From Nocardioidaceae bacterium (GTDB lineage: Bacteria; Actinomycetota; Actinomycetes; Propionibacteriales; Nocardioidaceae), in NCBI GenBank assembly GCA_030655315.1, contig JAURVT010000019.1, positions 1-53,134 of the forward strand: 53,134 nucleotides of DNA, given 5' to 3'. Both the position numbers and the translations under genes were made by a program. The notes below the pieces were generated by a model, which saw only the letters and a program-made list of their open reading frames with translations, was not told the DNA's origin and ran no database searches. Shown here piece after piece: positions 1-10,526 of this stretch. Every line of letters begins with the position of its first letter. Positions within the stretch are counted from its first letter, which is position 1.

Positions 1-2
1 AG

Positions 3-296
3 GTCGACCTGACCTCGATCGCCTCGGCCACCGCCGAGCGCTTCGACACCATGACGCCCACCCAGTCCGTCTCCGGACGGACCCGCACCTACGGCCGCCA
101 GCAGGTCGTCGAGATCCGCGCCCGCCTCGACCCCCGCGCCGACGGCGACAGCATCGCCGCCGCCGCCCGCGCCTGCACCGACGACGTCCAGACCGCACTG
201 CCCGACGGCGACGCCACCTGCCGCGTCATCCTCGACGGCCCCTCGCGCTCGACGCTGGTCCGCAAGGCCACCGGCTCGACCGCACGCGTCCACTGA
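3..296 (+). CDS. C-terminal part of an AmaP/Asp23-associated-like protein (5' truncated)
   Basis: The reading frame is open from the first base of the window and stops with TGA at 294-296, so only the last 97 residues are visible; the start lies upstream. An internal ATG at 51 is in frame but has no convincing ribosome site. The visible part is hydrophilic, with alternating beta-like stretches and no membrane segment. It precedes a CsbD gene. In Actinobacteria, CsbD often sits next to the alkaline-shock proteins Asp23 and AmaP, and the ending resembles the cytoplasmic tail of AmaP-like or DUF6286 proteins. The family assignment is inference from neighbourhood and general character. That a coding gene ends here is well supported by codon bias. 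Confidence 0.5.
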   Translation, partial: VDLTSIASATAERFDTMTPTQSVSGRTRTYGRQQVVEIRARLDPRADGDSIAAAARACTDDVQTALPDGDATCRVILDGPSRSTLVRKATGSTARVH

Positions 297-352
297 CGCA
301 CCCCACCGACGCCGTCCCATCGGGGGACGGGGCATCACGAAGGGAGTCCCTC

Positions 353-526
353 ATGGGTCTCGGAGACAAGATCAAGAACACCGCCGAGGACCTCGCCGGC
401 AAGGCCAAGGAGGCCGTCGGCGACGTCACCAACAACGACGAGCTCAAGGCCGAGGGCAAGGCCGACCAGGCCAAGTCCAGCACCAAGCAGGCCGGCGAGA
501 ACGTCAAGGACGCCTTCAAGAAGTAG
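353..526 (+). CDS. CsbD family stress-response protein
   Basis: This 57-residue protein starts MGLGDKIKNTAEDL. It is almost entirely charged and small residues (Lys, Glu, Asp, Ala, Gly) with repeated K-x-x-A/E-G-K-A patterns, the signature of the CsbD family. Family members are small, probably disordered or helical proteins induced by general stress (sigma-B in Bacillus); their biochemical role is unknown. A purine-rich AGGGAG at 341-346 precedes the ATG. It follows the AmaP-like gene by 56 bp and is closed by the hairpin at 536-571. It is shorter than 60 residues but a clear family member. Confidence 0.9.
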   Translation: MGLGDKIKNTAEDLAGKAKEAVGDVTNNDELKAEGKADQAKSSTKQAGENVKDAFKK

Positions 527-535
527 TCCTCCCCC

Positions 536-571
536 GATGCCCCGCCGTCCCGTCCAGGGCGGCGGGGCATC
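536..571. terminator. Strong bidirectional hairpin terminator
   Basis: A 12-bp perfect stem (GATGCCCCGCCG at 536-547 against its complement at 560-571) encloses a 12-nt loop. It lies between the convergent csbD and GGDEF genes and can serve both. No long T-tract follows, as is common in high-GC actinobacteria. Confidence 0.8.
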
Positions 572-588
572 GTCGCGTCCGGAGCCCC

Positions 589-2112
589 TCAGACCCCGAG
601 CGCGAGGGTGACGAGGACCTGCAGCGTGGAGGTCACCCAGCCGACATCGCCGCTGAGGTCGTCGGCGTAGACCTCGACGAGCCAGCCGACGCCGTCGCGG
701 TCCTGGCCACCGGCACCGACGACGGCCGTGAACGGGGTGGTGGCGAGGACGCGGCGCTCGCTGGGGTCGCCCTCGATGATCGTGGCGTAGAAGGGGTAGC
801 CGTCGAGGGCCGAGCGGGTGGCCGGGAAGCCCTCGAGGTCGTAGGAGTCGAGCGGCAGGGTCGGACCGTCGGAGCGGCGCAGCGGGTTGAAGCCGTAGCC
901 GACGTCGCGCAGTCGCCCGTCGCCGTCGGCGCGGCCGATCACCCAGGTCGCGGACTCGGTCACCGCGCAGACCGCCTCGGCGACGAGACGCAGGCGGACG
1001 TCTGGCGCGGCCGCCGAGGTCACGAGCAGCGCGTGGGTCAGCTCGGCCAGCGAGTCGTAGACGTGCTCGCTCCAGTGCTCGGCGGCACGCTCGGCCGACG
1101 GTGCGCGGCGGGACTGCTTGTGGCGGTACAGGTCGGCGTCGGCGCTGCGCAGGAGCGCCCGGCGCACCTGGTCGCCGGCCAGCAGCGCGGGCACCTCGAC
1201 GCCGCGGACGGCGGACCCGGTGGAGATGTCGAACGAGGGCACGGCGGTGCGGGCGGCGGCCCGGACGGCGTCGACCACCTCGGCCACGTCGAGCCCGCGC
1301 GCGGTGCGGGCGACGAGCGCGAACTCGTCACCGCCGAGCCGCGCGGCGACGCCGCCGTCCAGGCGTGCGGCGACCTGCGTGAGCGCGTCGGCGACGAGGG
1401 TGAGCAGCTGGTCGCCGCCGTCGTGCCCGATCGAGTCGTTCACCTGCTTGAAGTGGTCGACGTCCAGCAGCACCAGCGCGACCCCTGGCAGGTCCGGGTC
1501 GTGGATGTAGCGGTCGAGGACGTCCTCGGCCGCCCGGCGGTTGGCGATGCCGGTGAGGGGGTCGGTGAACGCCAGGTGGTGGAGCGCCGCGAGCTGCTCG
1601 AGGCGGGTGAGGCCGTGCGCGAGCAACGACGTGACGAGGTCGCACTGCGTGACCAGCATCGGGTCGGGCTCGTCCGACGCGCACCCCACCACCAGCGCGC
1701 CCCACACGGCCGGGCCGACCCGCAGCGGCGACGTGTAGGTGCTCCGCCCGCCGACGCCCTGGATCATCGCCCGCTCGGGCTCGGTGAGGGCGGGGTCGGC
1801 GAGGCTCATCGTGCCGCCCTGGCCCGAGAACGCGACGCGCGCGGCGTGCGGGTAGTCCGCGAGGGGGAAGCCGACGGGGTCTGCGGTCGCCGTGCCCTCG
1901 GGGTGCTCGCCGTCGCAGCGCGCGACGCCGAACGTCGCCCCCCGCTGCCAGTCGATCCGGGCGAGGTGGGCCTCCACCACGCCCGGGACGGTCATCGCGG
2001 CGCGCGCGGCCACCAGGAACAGGTCGTCCAGGTCGTCGCCGTGGCGGACGAGGTCGCCGAGGTCGGACAGGCCGCGCCAGAGCGCGTCGTCGACCGTCGA
2101 GGACGGGACCAT
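589..2112 (-). CDS. GAF-GGDEF diguanylate cyclase with C-terminal sensor-like region
   Basis: Predicted to make the second messenger c-di-GMP from two GTP. The protein has 507 residues: a GAF-like sensor domain (about 10-165), a GGDEF domain opening with DPLTGIANR near 188 and carrying an intact RLGGDEF active site near 259-263, then about 145 residues that look like a second GAF-type domain. No membrane segment is seen, so it is cytosolic. The start at 2112 is chosen because GGAGG stands 8 nt upstream; an upstream in-frame start at 2208 would run towards the divergent kinase gene and lacks such a site. The 161-bp gap to the kinase must carry both promoters. The ligand sensed is unknown. Confidence 0.88.
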   Translation of the reverse strand: MVPSSTVDDALWRGLSDLGDLVRHGDDLDDLFLVAARAAMTVPGVVEAHLARIDWQRGATFGVARCDGEHPEGTATADPVGFPLADYPHAARVAFSGQGGTMSLADPALTEPERAMIQGVGGRSTYTSPLRVGPAVWGALVVGCASDEPDPMLVTQCDLVTSLLAHGLTRLEQLAALHHLAFTDPLTGIANRRAAEDVLDRYIHDPDLPGVALVLLDVDHFKQVNDSIGHDGGDQLLTLVADALTQVAARLDGGVAARLGGDEFALVARTARGLDVAEVVDAVRAAARTAVPSFDISTGSAVRGVEVPALLAGDQVRRALLRSADADLYRHKQSRRAPSAERAAEHWSEHVYDSLAELTHALLVTSAAAPDVRLRLVAEAVCAVTESATWVIGRADGDGRLRDVGYGFNPLRRSDGPTLPLDSYDLEGFPATRSALDGYPFYATIIEGDPSERRVLATTPFTAVVGAGGQDRDGVGWLVEVYADDLSGDVGWVTSTLQVLVTLALGV

Positions 2113-2273
2113 TCCTGACACCTCCACCAGTCCGTGTCCTCCCGCGCCGAGCATGGCTGCTGTCGTGCAGCGGCTGCCAGAATCCCACAGGGGCCGCGTC
2201 GGTGTCACCGACTCCGGACCAGCCGGGGGCGCTGTCGGTGGCCGAGTGCGGGTCCGGGTGCTGCAATGGGCGG

Positions 2274-3727
<1,454 letters not shown>

Positions 3728-3731
<4 letters not shown>

Positions 3732-5740
3732 CCTCCGCGCGCCGGGTCGTCCCGCACGGTTCGTGGCCCTCGCCGGTGTCGGCCCGCGACGTCTACGCCG
3801 TCAGCACGCTGCGGCGGACGCCCCGGGTCGACGGCGACACCCTCTACTGGACCGAGTCGCGACCGGGCGACGCCGGACGCACCACGCTGGTGCGACTGGG
3901 TCCCGACGGCGTCCCGCAGGACGTCACCCCGCCCGGCCACGACGTCCGCACCCGGCTGCACGAGTACGGCGGCGGCGACGTCGGCGTCCGCGACGGCGTC
4001 GTCCTCTGGTCCGAGCTGACCGCGCAGCGCGTGTGGCGCACCGCCCCCGGCGAGGAGCCGCACCCGATCACCCCGCCCACCGGTGGCGCGGTGCGCTTCG
4101 GCTGCTTCCGCCTCGACTCCGGCCGCGGCGTCGCGTTCGCGGTCCGCGAGGACCAGCGCGACCCGGCGGTCGAAGCGGTCACCTCGCTCGTGCGGCTCTC
4201 GCTCGACGGACCGAACGACGACCTCGGCGTCCCCGTCGTCGCCGGTCGGGTCCGACCCGTGGGCGCGCCCGACGGCACGGCCGACGTCGGCTCCGCACCG
4301 GACTTCGTCGCCGACCCGGCGCTGTCGCCCGACGGCGGGCGCCTGGCCTGGCTGTCGTGGAACCACCCCGACATGGCCTGGGACTCCACCTGGCTGTGGG
4401 TCGGCACGCTCGACGCGGCCGGCGACCTGCACGACGTGCGCGCGGTGGCCGGCGGCGACGGCGAGGCCCTGGAGCAGCCGACGTGGCTCGACGCCGACCG
4501 GCTGGTCGTCCTCACCGACCGGTCCGGGTGGAGCAACCACGCCGTCCTCGACCTCACCGACGCGGAGCCGACGCTGCGCGACATCCGCCCCGACGAGCAC
4601 GACCTCGGCCAGCCCCGCTGGACCCAGGACCAGTCGTCCTACGGGCTCCTCCCCGACGGCCGCCTGGTGAGCACCCGGGTGGTGGACGGTGCCCACGAGG
4701 TAATCCTGCTCGACCTCGCGACGGGCGACCTCGTCACCGTGCCCACGCCGCTCACCCACGTGATGGACCTGCGCGTCTGGGGCGGGCGGGCCGTGGGCCG
4801 CGCGCTGCACGCCGACCGTCCCGCCGACCTCGTGACGATCGACCTCGTCGACGGCACGACCGAGCCGGTGCCGGGCGCGGTCGCCCCGCCGGTCGACCCG
4901 GCCTACGCGTCGGAGCCCGAGCCGGTGGACTGGCCGACGCCCGACGGCGCCGAGGCGCACGGCTTCCTCTACCGGCCGCGGCACCCGGACGTCGTCGCGC
5001 CGGACGGCGAGCTGCCCCCGCTCGTGGTCACCCTGCACGGCGGGCCCACGGCCGCGTGCCAGCCCGGCTACGCCGCGTCCCGCACGTTCTGGACCTCGCG
5101 CGGGTTCGCGGTGCTCGACGTGAACTACGGCGGGTCCACGGGCTACGGGCGCGCGTACCGGCGCCGGCTGCAGGGCACCTGGGGCCTGGTCGACGTGCAG
5201 GACGCCGCCGGCGGGGCACGACACCTCGCCGACACCGGCGTGGTGGACGGCGCGCGGCTCGCGATCACCGGAGGCAGCGCCGGCGGCTTCACCACGCTCG
5301 CGGCGATGACGGGCACCGACGTCTTCTCCGCCGGCGCGAGCCACTTCGGCGTCAGCGACCTCGGTGCCCTCGCACGCGACACCCACAAGCTGGAGTCGCG
5401 CTACCTGTGGGGGCTCGTGGCCCCGTGGCCCGAGGGCGCGGCCGTCTACGAGGAGCGCTCCCCGCTCTCGCAGGTCGACGGCCTCTCGGCGCCGCTCATC
5501 CTGCTGCAGGGCACCGAGGACCGGGTGGTGCCGCCCGAGCAGGCGCACCTGATGGCCGATGCGCTGCGCGCCAAGGGCCTCCCCGTCGCGCTGGTGCTGT
5601 TCGAGGGCGAGGGCCACGGGTTCCGGGTCCCGGACAACCAGGTCCGCGCACGCGAGTGCGAGCTCTCCTTCTACGCCCAGGTGTGGGGCTTCGAGCCCGC
5701 CGACGACCTCGAGCCCGTCGAGGTGGAGAACCTGGTCTGA
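3728..5740 (+). CDS. S9 family prolyl oligopeptidase / acylaminoacyl peptidase
   Basis: A 670-residue serine peptidase: an N-terminal beta-propeller region (about 1-400, with TolB-like SPDG and DG repeats) followed by an alpha/beta hydrolase domain. The triad is visible as Ser517 in GGSAGG, Asp598 in EDRVVPP and His630 in GHGF. The oxyanion-loop-like HGGPT also fits. Family members cleave short peptides or N-acylated amino acids; the propeller restricts access to small substrates. No signal peptide is visible, so it should be cytosolic. It starts with GTG overlapping the kinase stop (GTGA), which makes coordinated synthesis with the kinase likely. Whether the peptidase is a kinase substrate cannot be told from sequence. 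Confidence 0.92.
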
Positions 5741-5859
5741 CGCCGACCCACAGGTCCGACCGTCCGGCGCACCGCGTCCGCCATGCGGACACGGCGAGCC
5801 CCGCGCGGCACCCGCTGGTTACATCGAGAGACACCCGCCGCCCCACCGAAGGTCCCGCC

Positions 5860-6645
5860 ATGCCCCGCCGTCTCACCAGCCTCGTCGCCCTCCTGCTCGC
5901 GACCGTGGTCCTCGCCGCCTGCGGCGGCTCCTCCGACGAGGGCTCGACCGCCGACCAGGTGCAGTCCGACGGCGTGCTGAAGATCGGCACCGAGGGCACC
6001 TACTCGCCCTTCACGTTCCACGACGCGACCACCAACGACCTCACGGGCTACGACGTCGACGTCATCAGCGCCGTCGCCGACAAGATGGGCGTCAAGCCCG
6101 AGTTCAGCGAGTCGACGTTCGACGCGATCTTCGCCGGCCTCACCTCCGAGCGCTGGGACGTCGTCGCCAACCAGGTGACCCGCACGCCTGAGCGCGAGGG
6201 CCTGTACGACCTGTCGAAGACCTACACCGTCTCCGAGGGCGTCATCCTGGTGCGCAAGGGTGACACCTCGATCTCGAGCCTGGCCGACCTCAAGGGCAAG
6301 ACCACCGCCCAGTCGTCCACCAGCAACTGGGCCCAGGTCGCCAAGGACGCCGGCGCCGACGTCGAGTCGGTCGAGGGGTTCGTCCAGGCCGTCACGCTGG
6401 TCAAGCAGGGCCGCGTCGACGCGATCGTCAACGACAACCTCGCGGTGCTCGACTACCTGAAGAACTCCGGTGACACCTCGGTCGAGGTCGCCGCGCAGAC
6501 CGGCGACACCAGCGACCAGGTCTTCGCGTTCCGCAAGGACTCCGGCCTCGTCGGCCCGGTGAACGACGCGCTCGACGAGCTGCGCGCCGACGGCACGCTC
6601 GCGAAGATCTCGGAGAAGTACTTCGGCACCGACGTGTCGAAGTAG
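5860..6645 (+). CDS. Polar amino acid ABC transporter, substrate-binding lipoprotein
   Basis: A 261-residue lipoprotein: signal sequence with lipobox LAAC and the lipidated Cys at residue 21, then a type II periplasmic binding fold (SBP_bac_3) with the typical opening DGVLKIGTEGTYSPF, the domain crossover in QGRVDAIVNDN and the C-terminal LAKISEKYFG. It would bind a polar amino acid or a close analogue outside the cell. The permease follows after 12 bp and the ATPase overlaps that, giving a complete three-gene importer. The 119-bp upstream gap separates it from the peptidase and should contain its promoter, possibly with TTACAT near 5819 as the -10 box. Confidence 0.93.
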   Translation: MPRRLTSLVALLLATVVLAACGGSSDEGSTADQVQSDGVLKIGTEGTYSPFTFHDATTNDLTGYDVDVISAVADKMGVKPEFSESTFDAIFAGLTSERWDVVANQVTRTPEREGLYDLSKTYTVSEGVILVRKGDTSISSLADLKGKTTAQSSTSNWAQVAKDAGADVESVEGFVQAVTLVKQGRVDAIVNDNLAVLDYLKNSGDTSVEVAAQTGDTSDQVFAFRKDSGLVGPVNDALDELRADGTLAKISEKYFGTDVSK

Positions 6646-6657
6646 TCCGGCCGCGAC

Positions 6658-7329
6658 GTGAACTGGGACACCGCCTGGCCCCTCGTGCAGTCGAGCATCG
6701 GCCCGATGCTCGAGGGGCTCGTCAAGGGGACCATCCCCCTGACGCTGATCGCCTTCCCGGTCGGCCTGGCGATCGCCCTCGCGGTCGCCCTGATGCGGCT
6801 GTCGTCGATCCCGGGGCTCGCGACGATCGGCCGGTTCTACGTCTCGATCATCCGCGGCACGCCGCTGCTGCTGCAGCTGTTCATCATCTTCTACGGGCTG
6901 CCCGAGTTCGGCGTCCGGTTCGAGCCGTTCCCCGCGGCCGCCGTCGCCCTGAGCCTCAACGTCGGCGGGTACGCGGCCGAGATCATCCGCTCGGCGATCA
7001 TGTCGATCCCCAAGGGCCAGGTGGAGGCCGCGCAGACCATCGGGATGGGCTACGGGCTCACCCTGCGGCGCGTCGTGCTCCCGCAGGCGGCACGCGTCGC
7101 CGTCCCGCCGCTGTCCAACACCCTCATCTCGCTCGTCAAGGACACCGCGCTTGCCTCGACGATCATCGTCACCGAGATGCTGCGCGTCGCCCAGGAGCTC
7201 GCCGCGCCCACCGGCCAGTACTTCACCCTCTACGGCGTGGCCGCGGTGATCTACTGGGTCATCTGTCTCGCGCTGTCGTTCGTCCAGACCCGGCTCGAGA
7301 CCCGACTCGACAGGTACGTGGCCCGATGA
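6658..7329 (+). CDS. Polar amino acid ABC transporter permease (HisM/GlnP type)
   Basis: A 223-residue membrane protein with about five hydrophobic helices and the HisMQ-family pattern: GTIPLTLIAFPVGL in the first helix, RGTPLLLQLF, and the EAA loop seen as EAAQTIGMGYGLTLRR, which docks to the ATPase. It starts with GTG 6658, 12 bp after the binding-protein gene, and ends in an ATGA overlap with the ATPase (7326-7329). One permease gene suggests a homodimeric channel. Confidence 0.93.
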   Translation: MNWDTAWPLVQSSIGPMLEGLVKGTIPLTLIAFPVGLAIALAVALMRLSSIPGLATIGRFYVSIIRGTPLLLQLFIIFYGLPEFGVRFEPFPAAAVALSLNVGGYAAEIIRSAIMSIPKGQVEAAQTIGMGYGLTLRRVVLPQAARVAVPPLSNTLISLVKDTALASTIIVTEMLRVAQELAAPTGQYFTLYGVAAVIYWVICLALSFVQTRLETRLDRYVAR

Positions 7330-8096
7330 GCACCTCCCCCACCAGCGGCCCGCTCGTCGCCGTCGACGGCCTGCGCAAGAGCTTCGGGTCCAACGAGGTC
7401 CTCCAGGGCATCGACTTCACCGTCGACCCCGGGTCGGTCACCGTGCTGATCGGCGCGTCCGGCTCGGGCAAGACCACGATGCTGCGATCGCTCAACGTCC
7501 TCGACCGTCCCGACGCCGGACTCGTGCGGATCGGCGACGTGTCCGTGGACTTCGCCGGCACGGTGCCCAAGAAGGACGTCGTCCGCCTGCGTGCGCAGAG
7601 CGGCATGGTGTTCCAGGCGCACAACCTGTTCCCGCACCGCACGGTGCTGCAGAACGTCACCGAGGGGCCGCTGCTGGTGCAGGGTCGGCCCCGCGACGAG
7701 GTGGAGGACGAGGCGCTGCGGCTGCTCGTCCAGGTGGGGCTCGGCGAGAAGGCGCAGCAGCACCCGTACCAGCTCTCCGGCGGCCAGCAGCAGCGCGTCG
7801 GCATCGCCCGGGCGCTCGCGCTGAAGCCGCAGCTGATGCTGTTCGACGAGCCGACCTCCGCGCTCGACCCCGAGCTCGTCGGCGAGGTGCTCGAGGTGAT
7901 GAAGGACCTCGCCTCGCAGGGCTGGACCATGGTCGTGGTGACCCACGAGATCCGGTTCGCACAGCAGGTGGCCGACCAGGTGCTGTTCCTCGACGGCGGC
8001 GTCGTGGGGGAGCGCGGTGCGCCCGGTGAGGTGCTCGTCGACCCGCAGAGCCCGCGGCTGCAGCAGTTCCTGCGCCGCATCCTGGACCCGCTCTGA
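7326..8096 (+). CDS. Polar amino acid ABC transporter ATP-binding protein (GlnQ type)
   Basis: A 256-residue ATPase with Walker A GASGSGKTT, Q-loop in MVFQAHNLFPH, ABC signature LSGGQQQR, Walker B LMLFDEPTSALD and the switch histidine in VVTHE. It powers the importer encoded by the two upstream genes and starts inside the permease stop codon (ATGA), so synthesis is coupled. Length and motif order are standard for the PAAT family. It is followed by a 112-bp gap with a TAGGGT at 8152-8157 that may be the -10 box of the next gene. Confidence 0.95.
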   Translation: MSTSPTSGPLVAVDGLRKSFGSNEVLQGIDFTVDPGSVTVLIGASGSGKTTMLRSLNVLDRPDAGLVRIGDVSVDFAGTVPKKDVVRLRAQSGMVFQAHNLFPHRTVLQNVTEGPLLVQGRPRDEVEDEALRLLVQVGLGEKAQQHPYQLSGGQQQRVGIARALALKPQLMLFDEPTSALDPELVGEVLEVMKDLASQGWTMVVVTHEIRFAQQVADQVLFLDGGVVGERGAPGEVLVDPQSPRLQQFLRRILDPL

Positions 8097-8208
8097 CGCG
8101 GTGCCGTCGACGGGTCTCGGCTCGACGCGTCGGGGAGGGCCTCCGGGCGACTAGGGTGGTACGCGGCCGGTCCGACCAGGGTCGATCGCCGACGTCAGGA
8201 GTCCCGTC

Positions 8209-8541
8209 ATGACCAACGTCCTGCGGGGCTCGGTGGACCAGGCCCCGACCGCCTCCACCACGCGGTCCGGCGCGCCGATCGCCGACGTGATGGTCCGCGT
8301 GGGCGCCCAGGCCGAGATCGGCACCGGACGCTGGAGCGCCCTCGAGCCCGCCGTCTGCCACGTCCGCGCCTTCGGCGACCTCGCCGAGACGCTGGTGCGC
8401 GCGCTCGTGGTCGGTGCCGAGGTGGTCGTCATCGGGTCGATCGTCCCGGGCGCCTGGGACCCCGAGCCCGACGAGCTCGAGACGGTCCCGCGCCGGGTCG
8501 TCGCCGACGCGGTCACCTACCCGCTCCCCGACCCCGCCTGA
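8209..8541 (+). CDS. Small single-stranded-DNA-binding-protein-like OB-fold protein
   Basis: A 110-residue protein. The segment VRVGAQ...HVRAFGDLAETL...LVVGAEVVVIGSI...W, followed by RRVVADAV, matches the order of conserved blocks in bacterial SSB OB folds (V-x-F-G-x-LAE, G-x-V-x-V-x-G). It lacks the acidic C-terminal tail that recruits partner proteins in canonical SSB, ending instead in VTYPLPDPA. A good ribosome site (AGGAG at 8200-8204) precedes the ATG. It stands alone, convergent with the alarmone synthetase gene. It is best called a paralogous SSB-like protein; actual DNA binding is inference. Confidence 0.65.
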   Translation: MTNVLRGSVDQAPTASTTRSGAPIADVMVRVGAQAEIGTGRWSALEPAVCHVRAFGDLAETLVRALVVGAEVVVIGSIVPGAWDPEPDELETVPRRVVADAVTYPLPDPA

Positions 8542-8582
8542 GCGTCCGCCCTCAGGCCCCGCAGCAGCGCGACGGGCCGGGC

Positions 8583-9275
8583 TCAGGCCTGGAGGTCCGG
8601 CGACGCGGGCACGGTGCGCGACTCGCGGTGCAGCTGCTCCATCTGCTGGTCGAGCCGCTCGGTCGCGGCCGCGACGCCGGTGAGCTCCTCGCGCAGCCGC
8701 AGGGGGATCTCCCGGCGGTACTTGTAGTGGATCTTGTGCTCCAGGCTCGCCCAGAAGTCCATCGCCACGGTGCGGATCTGCACCTCGACACGCACCACCT
8801 CGGTGCTCTCGGACAGGAACACCGGGATGTCCACGATCAGGTGCAGGCTCTTGTAGCCGCTCGGCTTGGGGTTCGCGATGTAGTCCTTGACCTGCACGAC
8901 CGTGACGTCCGGCTGTCGCTCGAGCATGTGCAGCACCGTGTAGGCGTCGCTGACGAAGCTGCACACGATGCGGATGCCCGCGATGTCCCAGACCTTGGCG
9001 CGGACGTCGTCGAAGCTGGGCGCGCAGCCCAGGCGGCGGGCCTTCTCGGCGATGCTCTCGGGCCGCTTGAGCCGGTGGTTGACGTGCTCGATCGGGCTGT
9101 CCGCGCCGGTGTGCTCGAGCTCCTGCTGCAGGATGCTGATCTTGGTGAGCATCTCCTCGAGCCCGAAGCGGTAGAGCATCAGGAACCCGCTGACGCCGTC
9201 GCTGATCTCGAAGAAGTCGCGGGCCAGGTCGGGGTGCACCGGGAGGGGCAGCTCGGTGTCCGCAGGTTCGTCCAC
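8583..9275 (-). CDS. Small alarmone synthetase (RelA/SpoT-domain GTP pyrophosphokinase, RelQ-like)
   Basis: A 230-residue stand-alone synthetase that would transfer pyrophosphate from ATP to GTP/GDP, giving (p)ppGpp. The RelA_SpoT block is clear: WDIAGIRIVCSF, the NPKPSGYKSLH substrate loop, and VEVQIRTVAMDFWASLEHKIHYKY with the catalytic EVQIRT and Glu-His. There is no HD hydrolase, TGS or ACT domain, so it is not the long RSH enzyme. The GTG start at 9275 is preceded by TAGCGT seven bases upstream, a possible leaderless promoter. It lies 10 bp after the MFS gene on the same strand, so readthrough from that gene is also possible. Confidence 0.92.
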   Translation of the reverse strand: MDEPADTELPLPVHPDLARDFFEISDGVSGFLMLYRFGLEEMLTKISILQQELEHTGADSPIEHVNHRLKRPESIAEKARRLGCAPSFDDVRAKVWDIAGIRIVCSFVSDAYTVLHMLERQPDVTVVQVKDYIANPKPSGYKSLHLIVDIPVFLSESTEVVRVEVQIRTVAMDFWASLEHKIHYKYRREIPLRLREELTGVAAATERLDQQMEQLHRESRTVPASPDLQA

Positions 9276-9285
9276 GCGGTGGACG

Positions 9286-10500
9286 CTACCGGGCCGCGGC
9301 GCCGCGCGACTGCATCACGCCGGCGGCGGTGCCCAGCACGGTGAACAGGGCCGTCGTCGCGAGCACCACGAGCAGCGGTGCGGTCCAGGCGTCGGTGGCG
9401 TCGTGGACGGCCCCGACGACGGTCGGCGCGAGCGCGGCCACCACGTACCCGACGCCCTGGACGAACGCCGACAGCCGGGCGCTCTCGCGGTCGGTGCGCG
9501 AGACCTGGACGACGATCGTGAAGATCGCCGCGAAGCCGCCGCCCTGGGCCACCCCGCCGAGCACGCTGCCGAGCAGGTAGGCCTCGGGCGCCACGAGGAG
9601 CTGCACCGGGAACGCGAGCCAGAGCACGCCGACCGTCGCGACGGCGCCCCACGGCGGGAGCCGCAGGGCCAGCAGCGGGACGCCGAACGCCCCGATGATC
9701 GCGCAGACCTGGAAGACCGACGACGCCGCGCCCGCCGCACCCGACCCGAGCCCGATCTCGTCCGCGAGCAGTGCCGGCAGCCACGCCGTGAGCGCGTAGT
9801 AGGAGGCCGCCTGGCCGGCGAACGCCAGGGCGAGGAGCCAGGCGAGCGGACGCTGCCAGATCGGCGCCCCCTCCGCGGTGGGTGGCGCTCCCGTCGCACC
9901 GGGCGACGGGAGCGGCCAACGGACGCGGTGGCTCCGGAACGCCCACCACGCCACGATGCTGACCGCGGCGACCAGGCTCCAGACGCCGAGAGCGAACCGC
10001 CAGCCCGTGGCGTCGGCCAACGGGACGGTCGCCAGCGTCGCGATCATCGAGCCGAGGTTCATCGCGGCGACGTGGACGCCGGTGACCACCCCCACCCGCG
10101 ACGGCGGCGTCTCGCGCCGGATCAGCACCGGCACGACGATGTTGCCGACGGTGATGCCCAGTCCGATGACGGCCGTGCCGACGAGCGCGAGCGCGTAGCC
10201 GCCGCCGCTGCGCATCAGCGCGCCGACGAGCACGGCGCCCAGGCAGATGACCACCGCGCGCTCGGCCCCCGCGCGTCGGACGGCCAGCAGCGCGACCGGC
10301 GCGAGCAGGCCGAAGCACAGGACCGGCAGCGTCGTCAGCAGCCCCATGCCGGCTCCGCCGACGCCCAGGTCGTCGCGCAGCTCGTCGACCAGCGGCGCGA
10401 CCGCGACGAACGGCGACCGCAGGTTCAGCGCGACGAGGACCAGGACGGCGACGAACGCCCAGGGCAGCGGCCCTGCAACCGTTCCACGGGGGCTGCTCAC
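9286..10500 (-). CDS. CynX/NimT-type MFS transporter
   Basis: A 404-residue, about 12-helix membrane protein of the cyanate/nitroimidazole branch of the major facilitator superfamily, recognisable from its start (VLVALNLRSPFVAVAPLVDEL), the loop RRAGAERAV and the GITVGNIVVPVLIRR helix. Substrates of this branch are poorly known; several members export toxic compounds. The start is GTG 10500, with TAGCGT exactly 6 bp upstream (10507-10512 on the minus strand), an arrangement that predicts a leaderless message. It is not near the cyanase gene at 48.5 kb, so the CynX name should not be read as cyanate transport. Confidence 0.88.
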   Translation of the reverse strand: MSSPRGTVAGPLPWAFVAVLVLVALNLRSPFVAVAPLVDELRDDLGVGGAGMGLLTTLPVLCFGLLAPVALLAVRRAGAERAVVICLGAVLVGALMRSGGGYALALVGTAVIGLGITVGNIVVPVLIRRETPPSRVGVVTGVHVAAMNLGSMIATLATVPLADATGWRFALGVWSLVAAVSIVAWWAFRSHRVRWPLPSPGATGAPPTAEGAPIWQRPLAWLLALAFAGQAASYYALTAWLPALLADEIGLGSGAAGAASSVFQVCAIIGAFGVPLLALRLPPWGAVATVGVLWLAFPVQLLVAPEAYLLGSVLGGVAQGGGFAAIFTIVVQVSRTDRESARLSAFVQGVGYVVAALAPTVVGAVHDATDAWTAPLLVVLATTALFTVLGTAAGVMQSRGAAAR

Positions 10501-10526
10501 CGCCCCACGCTAGAGCGCGCCAGGTC

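Noticed and set aside
1033-2118. Long plus-strand open frame opposite the GAF-GGDEF gene
   Set aside because: Low-complexity Arg/Val/Gly-rich product typical of antisense frames in GC-rich genes; the minus-strand frame has clear GGDEF motifs.
9286-10500. CynX-type transporter as part of a cyanate system with cynS
   Set aside because: The genes lie about 38 kb apart and CynX-family substrates vary widely; nothing links them.
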